A stretch of DNA of 64,000 nucleotides, taken from contig NC_089990.1 of assembly GCF_036417845.1 (NCBI RefSeq), positions 1,743,501-1,807,500 of the forward strand. The letters are read 5' to 3'. The notes below the pieces were generated by a model. The model was not told the origin of the DNA. It searched no databases and saw nothing but the letters and a program-made list of their open reading frames with translations. Source of the DNA: Apteryx mantelli (Eukaryota > Chordata > Aves > Apterygiformes > Apterygidae). The position numbers and the translations under genes were made by a program. Shown here piece by piece: positions 12,201 through 23,135 of the stretch. Each line of letters opens with the position of its first letter. Within the stretch, counting starts at the first letter, position 1.

Positions 12201-15200
12201 CGGAGCCGCGGGAATTTTCCAGGGGGGCTGCGTTCGCAAGTGCAGGCCGCGGGAGCGGAAAAAGCCTGCGGAGGGCCGGGGCGGCGGGGGCTCGGGGCCG
12301 GGGGCAGCGCGCGATGCGTTTAGCAGACCGAGCGAGCCGACGGGGCCCGTTAAAGGAAACAATCTGTAATGCAATAATTATTGTGTCGTTTCTCTGGACT
12401 CCTTCCTAAGCCTCCCTCCGCACAGGGTCGGGGTTGGAGCAGAGCGGAGCGGCTCGCGGCCGGGACTCTGGCGCCGGAGGGAAACTCCCGCGCCGGATGG
12501 AAACTCCTGCAGCCCGGGAAGCGCGTCGGGGCGGCGTGGCAACCTTAGAGCCAGGACGCGGCCGAGCAAAGCCGCGGGCTGCCCTGGGACCGGCTGGGAA
12601 AAGCCGGCAGCAGGGCGAACGTAGCAGCCGCGAAAGAGCCGCCAAGAGGCTTTGGGAGCCGCTGCTCCCGCGGCGGTGGGAAGTGAGTCTGTGGCTATTT
12701 GCACGGCGCCCGATGCTCCGGAGAGGCTTGGAGCGGCCGGCCCCGGGCTCCCCCGCGGCCAGGGGCACCCGGCTTTGGGAGCCGCCTCCGCGCGGGCCGG
12801 CAGCGCCGCCTGCATCCGCAGGCCTCCCGGCTCCCGCTGGCTCCGCTTTTGTGCCGCGAAGTTCTCGGCCGCACATCTGAGGAAACCGGCAGCCGCGAAC
12901 AACAGAGCGAGCGCGCGAGAGAGAAAGCGACACAAATCCCCGGGATAATGAGCCCGGAGGAGGGAGACGGTGGGCTCTGTCTGAGGAGGGAGCCTTGCTT
13001 TTATTGGAGAGGCCTAAAAGGGCTATAAATCCTTGGATTCAAAGGCGAGCTCGAGCTCTTTCAAGTCTGCGGAAGGCCTGGGATGTGTCAGCCGCGAGGA
13101 CTCGCCGCGCCGCGTCCCCTGCTGAAGTGGCCTCTTCAGCAAAGCCGCTCTGCCGCTCGGGATATTACCCGCAGATCCTTTCCATATGCCGCCCTCGCCG
13201 CTGCAGACGGGACACCCCGCGATCCCTCCCCCCCCCCACCGGCTTCCCGGGAACGTCCCCCGCGCCGGGGATGCCGCCCGGGAGCCCAACACCTTCCCGC
13301 CCTCCGCGCGGCTGCAAAACGCACCAGGAATTGCCCCCTGAAATCCAGGTGGGGAAAAGGGCTGGAATTCCCGGGCGGGGGGGGGGAGCCACCGGCCTCC
13401 CCCTCGCGTTCGGCTGCGTTACTGCAGCGCGGCCAGACAAAGAAACCCCGCGGCTCCCGGCGGCACCGGCGCCCGGCACCGGCACGCTGCACCGGCACGC
13501 TGCCCGCGAGCCCCCTCGCATCATCGCCGCCGCCCCGGCGGCCCATCTCCGCTTGCAAGCACGCGCCGTCCCGGCCTCGCATGCACCTTTTAGAAGCCCG
13601 CTAAAACACCAAAACTGGTAGCAAAGAGAATAAAACGCCAGGTCTTGGGCTTGCAACCAACGTGCGCCCAAGCGCAAGCGCAGACGCTTCTCAGAAGCAA
13701 AACACGCAAGCGTTCGGTGATCAGTATTAACGGTGCAAGCGCGTTTATAGCTGATAAGCAGCAAAACCCACCACGTTTTGCTCTTCCTGCAGCGCCTCCC
13801 CGGAAGCTGCTGCACGCGGCGCTGCCCGAGGCTCAGAGCGGCCGCGACGGGGCTGCTGGGACCTGCGACTCGCTCGGGTCCCATCACGGCGCCGGCGAAG
13901 CCGCTCCAAGGCAGCGGGGACCCCTCGCACGGGGACACGCGCCTCCACCAGGCCTTCGCGTGCCCACGGCCGGCACCGGGCAAAGCGGCTGCGGACACAC
14001 GCGTCTCCCCTCCCGGACTCGGTGACCAGGAACCCGGCCACCGAGAGGGGACACTTCCCACCTGGTCCCACTCCACGCCCTCCTCGCCTCGAGGGAGGCG
14101 GGAAGGATGCCCAGCCACCCTCGGCCCTCCATCCCTTTGGGTGCCAGCGCCAACCACAGCAAATCCCCTTCAAACCGAGCAAAAAAGCCCCCGAGGACCC
14201 GCCAGCAGCCGCGGAGCACGTCCAGGAGGCCACCGCACCAACGCGGCCATGCCACCGCCGCCACCGCGGATCCGGCCCCCTGGAGCACCTCAAGCTCCGG
14301 GACCTCGGCTCAGCAGCTCCCTGCCACCAGGAGACACGCCGGACCCCGGTGCTGGGAAAGCCTTGCCCCAGATACCCGGAGCAGCGACGGGATGTCCCCT
14401 TGATGCCGGCTCACGCGGCACTGCATCCCCCCAGCACGGGGAGACGGGGCCACCTCAAAGCAAGAAAACTACGAGAAGTCTGCGGTCGGAGGCACCCGGC
14501 TCCTCCTCGGGACTGTTCACACTGGAGTTTTGCAAGCTGCTAAAAAGACCAAAGCAGCTGCACCTCGGCTCTGGGAATGCGGGGAGGGAGGAGAAAGGGC
14601 TCGTGCCTATTTGGGGGGAAAAACCCCAAGGACGGCTCTGGAGCGTTGCTCCCCGGCCTTGCAGCCAGGACCGGATAATCGCTCCTCTTTGGTCCTCTCG
14701 TCTCTAAACCAGAGCAGAGGCGCGGGAGAGCCGGCGCCCACCCCGCTTCCCCGGAAAAGGGGAGCGGACGCCCCCGGGACCCGTGCTGCGGAGCGGACAC
14801 GTTCCTCCGGCGCTTTCCCGTCCGACGGCGGGTTCAGCCAAGAACCGTCCGCCTTCGAGCAGGGCTCCGCACGGCCAACGCGCTCCCGTCTGCCCGGCTG
14901 GGGATCCCTTCGCCCGGCAGCAGCTGCCGCCCGGAGCAGCGCCGCGGGCGAGACCCGGTGCGGCGGCCGCCGTCAGAAAGGTTATTTCAGAGCAGCGTGG
15001 CCAGGGTTAAAAATAGCCGGCATTTCTGAAGCGCAGCTGCCGGGCGCGGGGCCGGGCCAGGGTGGCACCTGAGCGGAGCTATATCCAGCCCGGAGGCGCC
15101 GCCGGGGAGAGTCGCCCAGAGCCGCGGCCGGGTCCCAGGTTCTCCAGACCTTCGTGCAGCGGCGGCCCGGTGCTGCCGCCGCCGGGTGCCCAGGGGAGGC

Positions 15201-15550
15201 AGAGGGACAGCGGCTTCGCTCCTCCCCACCCCGCCGGGCTCCGCGCGGCACGTGCTACGGACCCACAGGAGATGCTTCCCCATGGGAAACCCCAAGGAAA
15301 ACCACCCCCAAGCCGGAGCCCCCGCAGTCGCGGCGGATCGCAGGAGAAGGTGGCGGTGCCGCGCCACCCTCCCTCCCAGGACGCCACGGCTAAAAGCGAT
15401 GCAAAAGCCCCGATTCCGTCGCCGTTCCCGACGCGGCTCCCAGGAGCTGCAGCAGCTGTTTTGCTCCGTGGAAAGCTCCAGCTCCTTTTACAATCAATCA
15501 GCCACCCCATCACAGCTCTTGCTTTCTTTTAAAGGAAGCAGTTAAATCCA
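9250..15550. other. 6-kb CpG-dense block in presumed EFNB1 intron 1
   Basis: Almost continuous high CpG density over about 6 kb, with short AT-rich breaks near 11.2 and 11.85 kb. Open frames up to 330 codons occur on both strands at once and show no recognisable domains, so they are read as compositional. No exon is supported. Confidence 0.5.
13003..13030 (+). promoter_or_regulatory. Candidate TATA promoter inside presumed EFNB1 intron 1
   Basis: ATTGG (inverted CCAAT) at 13003, CCTAAAAGGG (CArG-like) at 13013 and TATAAAT at 13024 are closely spaced on the plus strand inside CpG-dense DNA. This predicts a start near 13055. The following 173-codon ATG frame (13083-13604) matches nothing recognised. 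The spacing is promoter-like, but a chance match is possible. Confidence 0.3.
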
Positions 15551-18500
15551 TTTTATAGAATCCAGTGGTATTTACCCAGCTACTGCAACAGCCGCAGCTT
15601 CACGTTCACTTTTTTTTTTTAATTTAAGTTGCTGCAACCAGCCCCCAAAGACCCCCGAGGAGCCCTGGGTGCTCCCTTCCCGCAGGCCGAGCGGCAGGAC
15701 GGGTAACGGCACTCGGAGAGGCGGCCTCGCGCTTCCTCCCAGGTCCTGCCCCAAACCCGCCCGCGTCGCCCCGGAAAAGCGGCGGAAAAGCAGCTGGAGG
15801 CGCGCGGGGCCCTTCCCGCCTGGCCCGCTCGGGAACGGCTCCTCCTTCCAGAGGGAAACGTGAACCCCACTTCAGACTGTCCAGGCTTGCTTAATCCAAC
15901 CCAGGCTCTGGAGATTAGGAAAAGCCCCTGGGATACGCCAGGCAGAGGTGCACGCGCACCACGAGATCCGTTACGCTGCCATCTGGATATATATCCCAAG
16001 CCCCCATCATCCAGGGACCACGGCCGGCAGCGCCCCGCGCGGGACCGCTCCGACAGAGGAGCGGGGTCTCCAAAGGTGCAACGAGCCAAATGCATTTTTT
16101 AATTAAAAATAAGCGGCGCGTTTTCAATATTTCCCAGCTCCTTATACCGTGGAGCGCCTCGTGCACCCACCAGTATGGTAATTAAATTACATCTGCTCCG
16201 ACAAGTGTTAGCGCAGTGATGCAAAGCTTCAGGCCAGCTACTCCCGTCGAAAACAGCTTTCCCGCAAGCACTTTGTCCCTCATAAAAGGCATTAAAAAAA
16301 GCAAGGAGACACCAGGCTTCAAACTCAATGCTTACAGAATTCAATAGGACACCATAATGTCATTAAAGACAGAATAAAAATACCACAAAGGATTAGACTT
16401 TTGTCTGGGCCTGTTTTTTTCCTCTCCCCCCCCCGCCCCCACTTTTTAATGCATTTATTTTGTTTTTAGAAAGTTGCTCTATTGCTCCACAGAGCTAGCA
16501 GGCGAGCAGAGCCGAGTAAAATTTATATGAGGGGAAGAGAGAAAAGCAGAGCTGAAATGACCGATTCTTAAAAGCTACATGGATGATGTGTCCCATTTCC
16601 CCCACCTCCTTATTAAAATGCTTTCTGGAGAGGCGAATTCCAGTCTGAAATGAATTTTCCAAACCATATTTTATTAGGAATGCTTCCTTTTAACGTTCGG
16701 CACAGGAGCCCACCAGGGTCAATATTTCTCCAAAATTATAGCCCAGGGATTTCACAAAAGACTTAGCCAGAATTCCTTGTGCGATTCCAGGTTGTTTAAC
16801 AATAGCATACCCCAACCAACAACCCCAAACGCTAACTGCTAAGTAGCAAAAGGGCTGATTAAATCATTGGAACCACACTCGGGCTCCCCCCTCCCGTAAA
16901 CGCGGAGAGCCGCTTCCAAAAAGCCCCCTTCAGACATGATGGAATAAAATTAAAACCATATTGGTTCACCGAGACCCCTTGAAAGAGGCTCTGCACACAT
17001 CCCAAGAAAGCTCGCTTAAAGGGGATCTCATTCAGCCTGAACTTGTCCAAAGCAGAGGTTTGTGAAAATTATAACCTTTTAGCCAGCGAAAGCTTTTTTT
17101 TTTTTTCCTTTTTTTTTTTTTTCTTTTTTAAAGGCACACATCCTCCCCAGAGTTTTTCACACTACAAATACAGCAACAACTTCACTTCTGGCCTTCAAAC
17201 AAACAAACACCTAGAGACAAAAAGGAAACTTTTTCCCCAGCACAGAGTACAGTGCTGCGGAAAGTAAACGACATTTTAAGTAAAGATTAAGATATTCTTA
17301 GCTCTTTTAAAAACGTTAGGAAATGGTTCTTCATCTCAGAAGTTTTACCAGTGTCCCTTTAACACCAAAGCTATTTCTTTCCCCCAGAACAACCCAAAAC
17401 CGCTTGTGACACACCAACGAGTCGGAAACCCGCGCTTTATAGGAGCAGCAGAACGCTGCCCAGAGCGAAAGGGGACAGAAAAACATTTTCACCATTCACA
17501 GCGACGCTATCAAGGCCAAACAGTCCAGCGCACGACACTTTCCCCTTGTATCTGCTGGAAAATTCCACTTGGCGTTGTTATTTTTAAAGGCTTTAGGTCT
17601 GTTCTGAAAACGAGCGTCCAGGCCGGGCGCTGCTCAGTGCGGCGGGGCAGCGCGCGAGGGCCAGGGCCGGTAAAACACGGAATGCCGCGGAGGGCGCGCG
17701 GGGGTTTTTCCCGACACATCTGCGGAGGGAGAGTAATCCCGACTAACAAAGAGCGCGGCTTTCCGGCAAAGCCAAGCAGGACTTCCCCCCCCCCAGCCTG
17801 CAGCTTTCAACCCTTTATTTTAAAACTTGCTGGTTCGATTGTATTCGCTGGCGAGAGCGGCTGTGAGGAGGGCACCGCCTAACCCCACGCAGCCTGCAAA
17901 AGCGGAGGCAACAGCACTATGGTATAAAGGGGAAAAAATAAGTAAAAGTTTGCCCGGCCCTCGGTAGCCCTCAGCAGCCAGCACGGCTCCAGCGCAGGCG
18001 GCCGGGAGCGGAGGAGGAGGAGGGTCGCGCACCGCACACCCAGGACACGATGCTCCGAGGCCACCGATGCGCCGGGAACAGCAGCACAAGGACAGGCTCT
18101 GGCTGAGGTCTGCGCTGTCGGCGGCATTGGCAAAGCTCACCGGCTTCCAGGGCTTTTCTAAGCAGGAACATTACCGCGGCATCGGGCAAAAAGAAGAGTT
18201 TCTCCGGCCTAGCGCAATGGGCGTCGGGAAGCGCTCCACGGAGCCGAGACGGCGCTCGGCCATAGGAAGGGACTGCCCGGTTATTTGGAAAAACTGAGAT
18301 TGAGAAAGAAAAAGGATCCCCTACCGCCCTCATCCCAGAGAGCGACCCCATCGGTCCCGGAACGCAGCAGGGCTCCGGTGCCTCCGGCCCCTGATGCCGC
18401 GTGGGAGCCGGCTCCGTGCAAACCGGCTGCCCTGCCACTTCCGCTTCGGAAAACGTCACGGGGATTTCGAGTGGGACAACCGGAGCTCCGAAGTCCACGG

Positions 18501-21380
18501 GAGCCCGAGGAACGCGTGACCCGCACCCGCGCTGCAGGTCACCCAGCGCGGGGTCTGCAGGGGGAGGACGCGGGACGTCCACAGGGAGACGCCTCCGACG
18601 GGACGCGGCCCCAGGCTCCAAAGCCGCCGCGGCCTGCCGGATCCGGGCGGCAAGTCTGCTCCGGCGGTCCGACACCCTGAGAAGCTCCCTGGCGCTCCTG
18701 CCCTCCAGGAGGGACAGGGAAAGCTCTCCACCACCACGCTCAAAGCAGAACCGCGCTCCAAGCCAGCGGAATCACCATTTCTCCAGACTCTTCGCAACTT
18801 CCCAGGCCTCGACAGCGCAATAAAAGCAAACTAAGAAGCCAGGTTGGCTTCATCGGGCAAAAGGCTCCCAGCCGTGGGGAGAGCCAGCAGCACAGTGCCC
18901 GGTCCCCCCGACCCCTGCGGATGAAACCTGCCGAGCAGCCAAGGGAATCGTCTTTCTTGTCTGCGCAGAGAGGACACGACTGCCAACTGCGCGGCGCAAA
19001 GAAAACGGCCGCGTTTCACATGCATCTACCTGCAAGTTTCTCAAGTGAACAGAACGAAGCCAAAGAGATTTCTATCTCTAACTGCCCTTTAAAAAAAAAA
19101 AAAAAAAGTGGTGGTGGTTTCTGGAACCAATTTGCTTTTTCCTTCTCCCCCTCCCACCTTCATGCTGACATAGCAGGCTTAAAAATACAAAATATCAATT
19201 CCTAAGGGTAAAAGTTGTTTCATTGTATTTTTTTCCTCTCCAAACTAACAGAGATATCTTCAAAAGGGGAGGGGGGGGAGAAAAATCAGAGAAATCACTT
19301 ATTGGAATCTAACAGCCACGACAGACCTTTCCCCAGCTTTTCGAACGCACTGAAGCAGAATTCACGAGTTTATGTGCACATGCATGTGCCAATGAAGTTG
19401 CCCCCTCCCCCCCCCAAAAAAAAAGAGTTTGGTTTGAACTTGAGTGTCCAGGTGGAAAGCCTGACCAAACTGTTTCAGTTTTCTCTAAACCATTTGTTTT
19501 TTTTTTTTTCTCCTTTACAGGAACATGGAGGGGAAATAATCAAGATAAAAGCAGGATTTTTTTTTTTTTTAACTAAGAAGAGAAGGGGATAAGATAAACA
19601 AACAGTCTGTGATTTACAAGATAAAGCCCAGCAAGAGGGCTACCAAAAACATCCTGATATAATCAGTCCCAAAACATCTACAGGTCATTAGTAACCACGT
19701 CGAGTGTTTAAAGATCTTTTAAAGCTTTTAGTTACTTTTTAGTTCCAGGCAGGCTGGAAGAGCGGCTTTCATCGTTCCCATTTTTAAGCTAAGAGCTGGG
19801 GTTCGGGGACTCGACTGAATCTATTCTAGGCGGAGCCGTGAACGCCACGGTGCGAGCAGGGCTCGAGGACCCGTCGCGCCGGCGGGCAGCGCTCACGTCG
19901 TCCCGCGCGTCCGCACCGTTCCCGTCGCCAGCAGAACCGGCGCCGTCGGGTTTCGGGAGCGCGGAGGGAGGCCGGCTCCCGCCTGCGAGACCGAACTCGT
20001 GCGAGCGAGGTCCCGGGCCGCGACGGCCCTGGAGGAGACGTGCGGAGGAGCAGCTCGCTCTGGCCTTGCCCGTCCGACATCCGTGCTGGGGACCGGGCAC
20101 GAAGCAGGGGCGAGGGCCCCGCTGGATCCCGAGCGACAAACATCTCCAGAGACGGATATTCACGGAGCCAGAGGGGTGGGGGTGGGGGGGGAAGCGCCTC
20201 TCGTTTCACACCAAGAAAAAACAAAACACGTAGCAACCGATGTGGCACACACCAAAAAAAGCACCTGCTTTGATTCCCCGAAAAACAGTATTTTTCCAAG
20301 TCTTTCTCGAACCAAGGGCATTTTGAGGACCTCCTGCTCATCTGCCTGCTGGTGCGCGCTCTGGTATTTTATTATACCGCACGTAAAGAGCAAGATTTCT
20401 GGAGCTGGGTCTAATGCATTTACCACGCTTGCGTGCCCTGGGTCACCTAAAGAAATATGCGCTCCTAGGTGCCAGACGGAGGCATTATTAAATAAAGGCT
20501 GGCACCAAAGTTTACAATCTTTGCTCGCAAAGCCAATTTATATCCCTCAATACCGACTCCTGGAGTCAACGGGAATAAGAATCGGAGCCAGAACTGCCTC
20601 CCCGGCTGCCGCTCGCAGAGCTCAGGTAAGCGACGGAAACCAGGGTTTATTTAGGTTTTAGCAGTTGCCTGTTGTTGTCCAGATTTACTAGGAAGAGCTC
20701 GAGGAAGGAGCTCGCCACGGGGGAAGAGCGGGACGGACGGAGCGGGCCTAAAGCCGGAGGCGGCGACGCGGGAGCAATCCTGCGGGCAGGAGCGGGAGCG
20801 CGCACACCCCGGGACGGGCTAGAAAGCGTTATCACCAGAAACCCTGCTTCCAGAGAAACCGAATTCCCGACACTCCGAAGGCTGCGAACGACTCTAGGCA
20901 TTCCTAGATCTCCTCCGTATCCGCAAAAGCCGTCAGAACTTCCCAGGTTTCGCAGCGTTTCCCCCCCAAAAATAAAAGTTCTCACAGAATTTCCGCGCAC
21001 AAAAGGAATATCGCTCTGGGGTAAAACTGAACCAGATCCGGCGAGGCTTTGATAAATTAACCTCCAGTCCTGCTCGCCTCCAGCCCAAGTTTGCACCGAG
21101 CGTGTGAACTGAAAGCCATCTGCTGGCAACCCCCGACCGGCATCCACAGCCCCGCCAGCAACAGCCCTCTTCGGCAAACGGATTTTAAAGAGAGGAGGGA
21201 AGGAAAAGAAAAAAAAGAAGAAGAACAAACCAAAAAAAGCCTGATACAGCTCTCGTGTTCCGCACAGTCCAGCCCGGCAGCCCCCCGCGCCGGGCCAGCG
21301 GCGCTCCGCGAACACCGCGCGGGGGAAAAAAAGCAAAAAGGAGGAAAAAAGAAACACCCAAAAGCAGAGCGGAGCAGCAG
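15550..21380. other. Presumed EFNB1 intron 1, mixed composition
   Basis: AT-rich 15.5-17.4, CpG-rich 17.6-18.75, AT-rich 18.8-19.8 and CpG-rich 19.83-20.1 kb. No exon or transposon was recognised. Confidence 0.4.
17094..17130 (+). repeat. Poly-T tract
   Basis: Three T runs separated by CC and C, about 36 bases in total, within presumed EFNB1 intron 1. Confidence 0.9.
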
Positions 21381-21558
21381 AGCGGGCTGCGCGGCTCCAG
21401 CAGCAGGGAAGCAGGCGGCGGCGCGCGGTCGGTACTCCAGCGCCGTCCGCGTCCGCGGAGAAGCGGTTCCCACGCCCCGGCCCCGCCGGGGCCGCCCGGC
21501 GCCGGGGCCGGAGCGCGGCAGAGGCGGCGGCGCCCGCGCCCCCCGCGCCCGCACGTAC

Positions 21559-21674
21559 TTGGGGTTGCCGGCGCTCCAGGAGACGGGCTCGAGGCTCTTG
21601 GCGAGCGGCGCGGCCAGGCGGCACAGGGCGAGCAGCACGCCCAGCAGCCACCGCCCGCCGCGGGGCCGCGCCAT
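21559..21674 (-). CDS. EFNB1: Ephrin-B1, coding part of exon 1 (partial gene)
   Basis: Ephrin-B1 is a single-pass membrane ligand for EphB receptor tyrosine kinases, used for contact-dependent signalling in neural crest, craniofacial and axon patterning. The exon reads [20 protein letters not shown], then an AAPLAK stretch and [12 protein letters not shown]. Residues 1 to about 26 are a signal peptide. LEPVSW...NPK is the start of the Eph-binding domain and matches remembered ephrin-B1 far better than ephrin-B2 or B3. The start has a strong context (A at -3, G at +4). Coding sequence stops after 38 codons plus two bases at a donor of the form AA/GTACGT, in phase with the family's junction in the NPK codon; an alternative GT lies 5 bases on. 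Exon 2 (the rest of the Eph-binding domain), the transmembrane exon and the PDZ-motif tail were looked for on the minus strand down to position 1 and not found, so they should lie off the left end. Confidence 0.93.
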
Positions 21675-21680
21675 CTTCCG
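21669..21680 (-). promoter_or_regulatory. YY1-like motif GGAAGATGGCGC at the EFNB1 start codon
   Basis: On the minus strand the start codon is embedded in GGAAGATGGCGC, a good YY1 core. It parallels the YY1-like motif upstream of NALF2. Confidence 0.35.
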
Positions 21681-21705
21681 CCGCCGCCGCCGCCGCTGCT
21701 GCTCC
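21679..21705. repeat. GCN trinucleotide repeat just before the EFNB1 start codon
   Basis: In EFNB1 sense this is a GCA/GCG-type triplet run immediately 5' of GGAAGATGG. It lies in the leader and is a likely site of length variation. Confidence 0.7.
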
Positions 21706-21807
21706 CGGCGGCGGGACGGGCCGCGCCGCGCCGCGCCTCCCGCCGCCCTAGGCGCCCATCGCCGCTCAGCCGCGGCGGGCCGCCGAGCCGCGCATCGGCG
21801 CCGCGCC

Positions 21808-21838
21808 CCCGGGCCGGGGCCGGGGCTGGGGCTGGGCT
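21808..21838. repeat. GGGGCY hexanucleotide repeat in the EFNB1 leader or promoter
   Basis: About four to five units of GGGGCC or GGGGCT on the plus strand, which is the template strand for EFNB1. It can form a G-quadruplex. A related pure GGGGCC run occurs twice near NALF2. Confidence 0.65.
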
Positions 21839-21867
21839 GCGCCCCGCTGCTGCTGCGCCGCGGCTCC

Positions 21868-21905
21868 GCTCGCTTCGGTTCGGCTCGGTTCGGCTCCGCG
21901 CGGCT
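21868..21905 (-). repeat. GAGCC/GAACC pentamer array in the EFNB1 leader
   Basis: In EFNB1 sense the sequence runs GAGCCGAACCGAGCCGAACC and continues with imperfect units, about 200 bases upstream of the start codon. The same pentamer in the same sense orientation forms a longer array upstream of NALF2. Confidence 0.65.
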
Positions 21906-22055
21906 CGGGCGGCGGCGGCGGCGCGTCCCCTCCGGCGGCCCGGCTCGCACAGCGCCGCCGCCCGCCCCGTCGCCGCTCTACTCCCCCGCGCAGGCACCCG
22001 CGCGGGCAGCCCCGCGCGCCCCGGCCAATCGCCGCGCGCCCCGCCGGGGCCTTCG

Positions 22056-22108
22056 CCCCCCCGCCCCGCCCCCGCGGCTGGGGGGCGGGACGGGGGCGGG
22101 GCTTCTCC
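22056..22108. promoter_or_regulatory. Cluster of Sp1-type GC boxes upstream of EFNB1
   Basis: Several CCCCGCCCC / GGGGCGGG elements occur within about 50 bases, roughly 390-430 bases upstream of the EFNB1 ATG. This is a usual core-promoter position for a TATA-less gene. Confidence 0.55.
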
Positions 22109-22691
22109 CCCCTCCTCCCTCCCGCCCCGCCGCGCTCTTAAAGGGGCCGCGCGGAGGCGCGATCATCCCCTATCCCCGCCTCCTTGTCGTCGGGCTCCCG
22201 CACCTGCCCCCGGCCGGTGCCCCCCGACCGGGGCGGACACCGGGGCCGCCTCCTCGGCCCGAGAGGACGCTGACGACGGAGCGGGGCCCCGCATGGCCGT
22301 TGGGGGGTGGGAGGAGGGTTGTGAGCCCCGACGCCGCCGGCCTGCCACGGCGTAACTGCGCCGTGCTCTTCGCTGCGGCGGCCGCAGCCCCGCGCCGCCC
22401 CGCAGCACCGGCCCCGGCGGCCGCGGAGCCCAGCGCGGTTCCCACGCGGGGCTGAAGCCGCGGCGCCTCCCCTGCCCCGGGGTGGCGGCGGGCAGAGCCC
22501 CCCCCCGCGGCGCGCTCCCACCCGGGCCGCTTGGCCCCCGTGCCCTGCCCTGCCCCGAGAAGGGAGCGGCGGTAATTTGCCCGGCGCGGGGGCGGCCCCG
22601 GCCCGGGCCCCAGGCGCTGCGGGGCGGGGTGGCCCCTGCCCGGGCCCCGGCTCCGGCTCCGCCGCGGCTCCCTCCGCCAACAGCGGTGCCA

Positions 22692-22710
22692 CAGCGGCCC
22701 CTGGCGGCGC
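22692..22710 (-). promoter_or_regulatory. Candidate CTCF site
   Basis: The minus strand reads GCGCCGCCAGGGGCCGCTG, close to the CTCF core CCGCCAGGGGGCGC with one change in the G run. It lies about 50 bases from the CCAAT triplicate, on the side toward EFNB1. Confidence 0.4.
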
Positions 22711-22729
22711 GCGGCGGCGGCGCGGCGGG

Positions 22730-22865
22730 CGCGGCGCGCTCATTGGCCGAGCGTCTCGCCGAGATTCCGCGGCCGCGGCGCGCTCATTGGCCGAGTGGCT
22801 CGCCGAGATTCCGCGGGCGCGGCGCGCTCATTGGCCGAGTGGCTCGCCGAGATTCCGCGGGCGCG
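22730..22865. repeat. 44-bp direct repeat, three copies, each with a CCAAT box
   Basis: GCGCGCTCATTGGCCGAG recurs with CATTGG starting at 22741, 22785 and 22829, an exact 44-base period. Each copy continues through CTCGCCGAGATTCCGCGG, with only a few differences between copies. ATTGG is the inverted CCAAT (NF-Y) core, so the array gives three regularly spaced NF-Y sites about 1.07-1.16 kb upstream of the EFNB1 start. Confidence 0.85.
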
Positions 22866-23090
22866 TTCCCACGCGCGAAGCGCCGCGCCGGGCCCCGCCG
22901 CTCGCCGGAGGCAAGTCACCCCCCGCTGCGGGCGGTCTCTTCCCGGGAAATGCCGCTAACCCGGAGCCCCCCGTGTCTCCGGCTGGGGAACGCGAAGCCC
23001 CCTGAGAGCGGGACCGGGGGCAGCTTCCCCCCCCCGTGCCCTCACTTCTTTCTCCCTCCCCCACGCCCCGAAAATACCGCAAGCAGCGCG

Positions 23091-23135
23091 GTTAACTACC
23101 TTTTAGGCAAATCGTTAACTACCTTTTAGGCAAAT
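23091..23135. repeat. 23-bp tandem duplication
   Basis: GTTAACTACCTTTTAGGCAA followed by AT occurs twice with a 23-base period, at the border between the CpG island and AT-rich sequence. Each copy contains a GTTAAC palindrome. Confidence 0.85.

Larger units (their letters stand above)
21380..22960. promoter_or_regulatory. CpG island and presumed promoter of EFNB1
   Basis: A dense CpG region spans EFNB1 exon 1 and about 1.3 kb upstream. No TATA box is seen at a suitable distance on the minus strand. GC boxes, CCAAT boxes and a CTCF-like site lie within it. The transcription start is inferred to be roughly 21.7-22.05 kb. Long open frames here on both strands come from lack of stop codons in GC-rich sequence. 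Confidence 0.75.

Noticed and set aside
13165-14707. 330- and 309-codon frames on opposite strands in the CpG block
   Set aside because: They overlap each other, are proline/arginine-rich and lack recognisable domains or splice support.
17825-17850. tRNA-like GGTTCGATT word
   Set aside because: No cloverleaf partner arms or acceptor stem around it.
21091-22455. 454-codon plus-strand frame across the EFNB1 island
   Set aside because: It lies antisense to the true EFNB1 exon, is Ala/Arg/Pro-rich with no domain, and exists because GC-rich DNA lacks stop codons.
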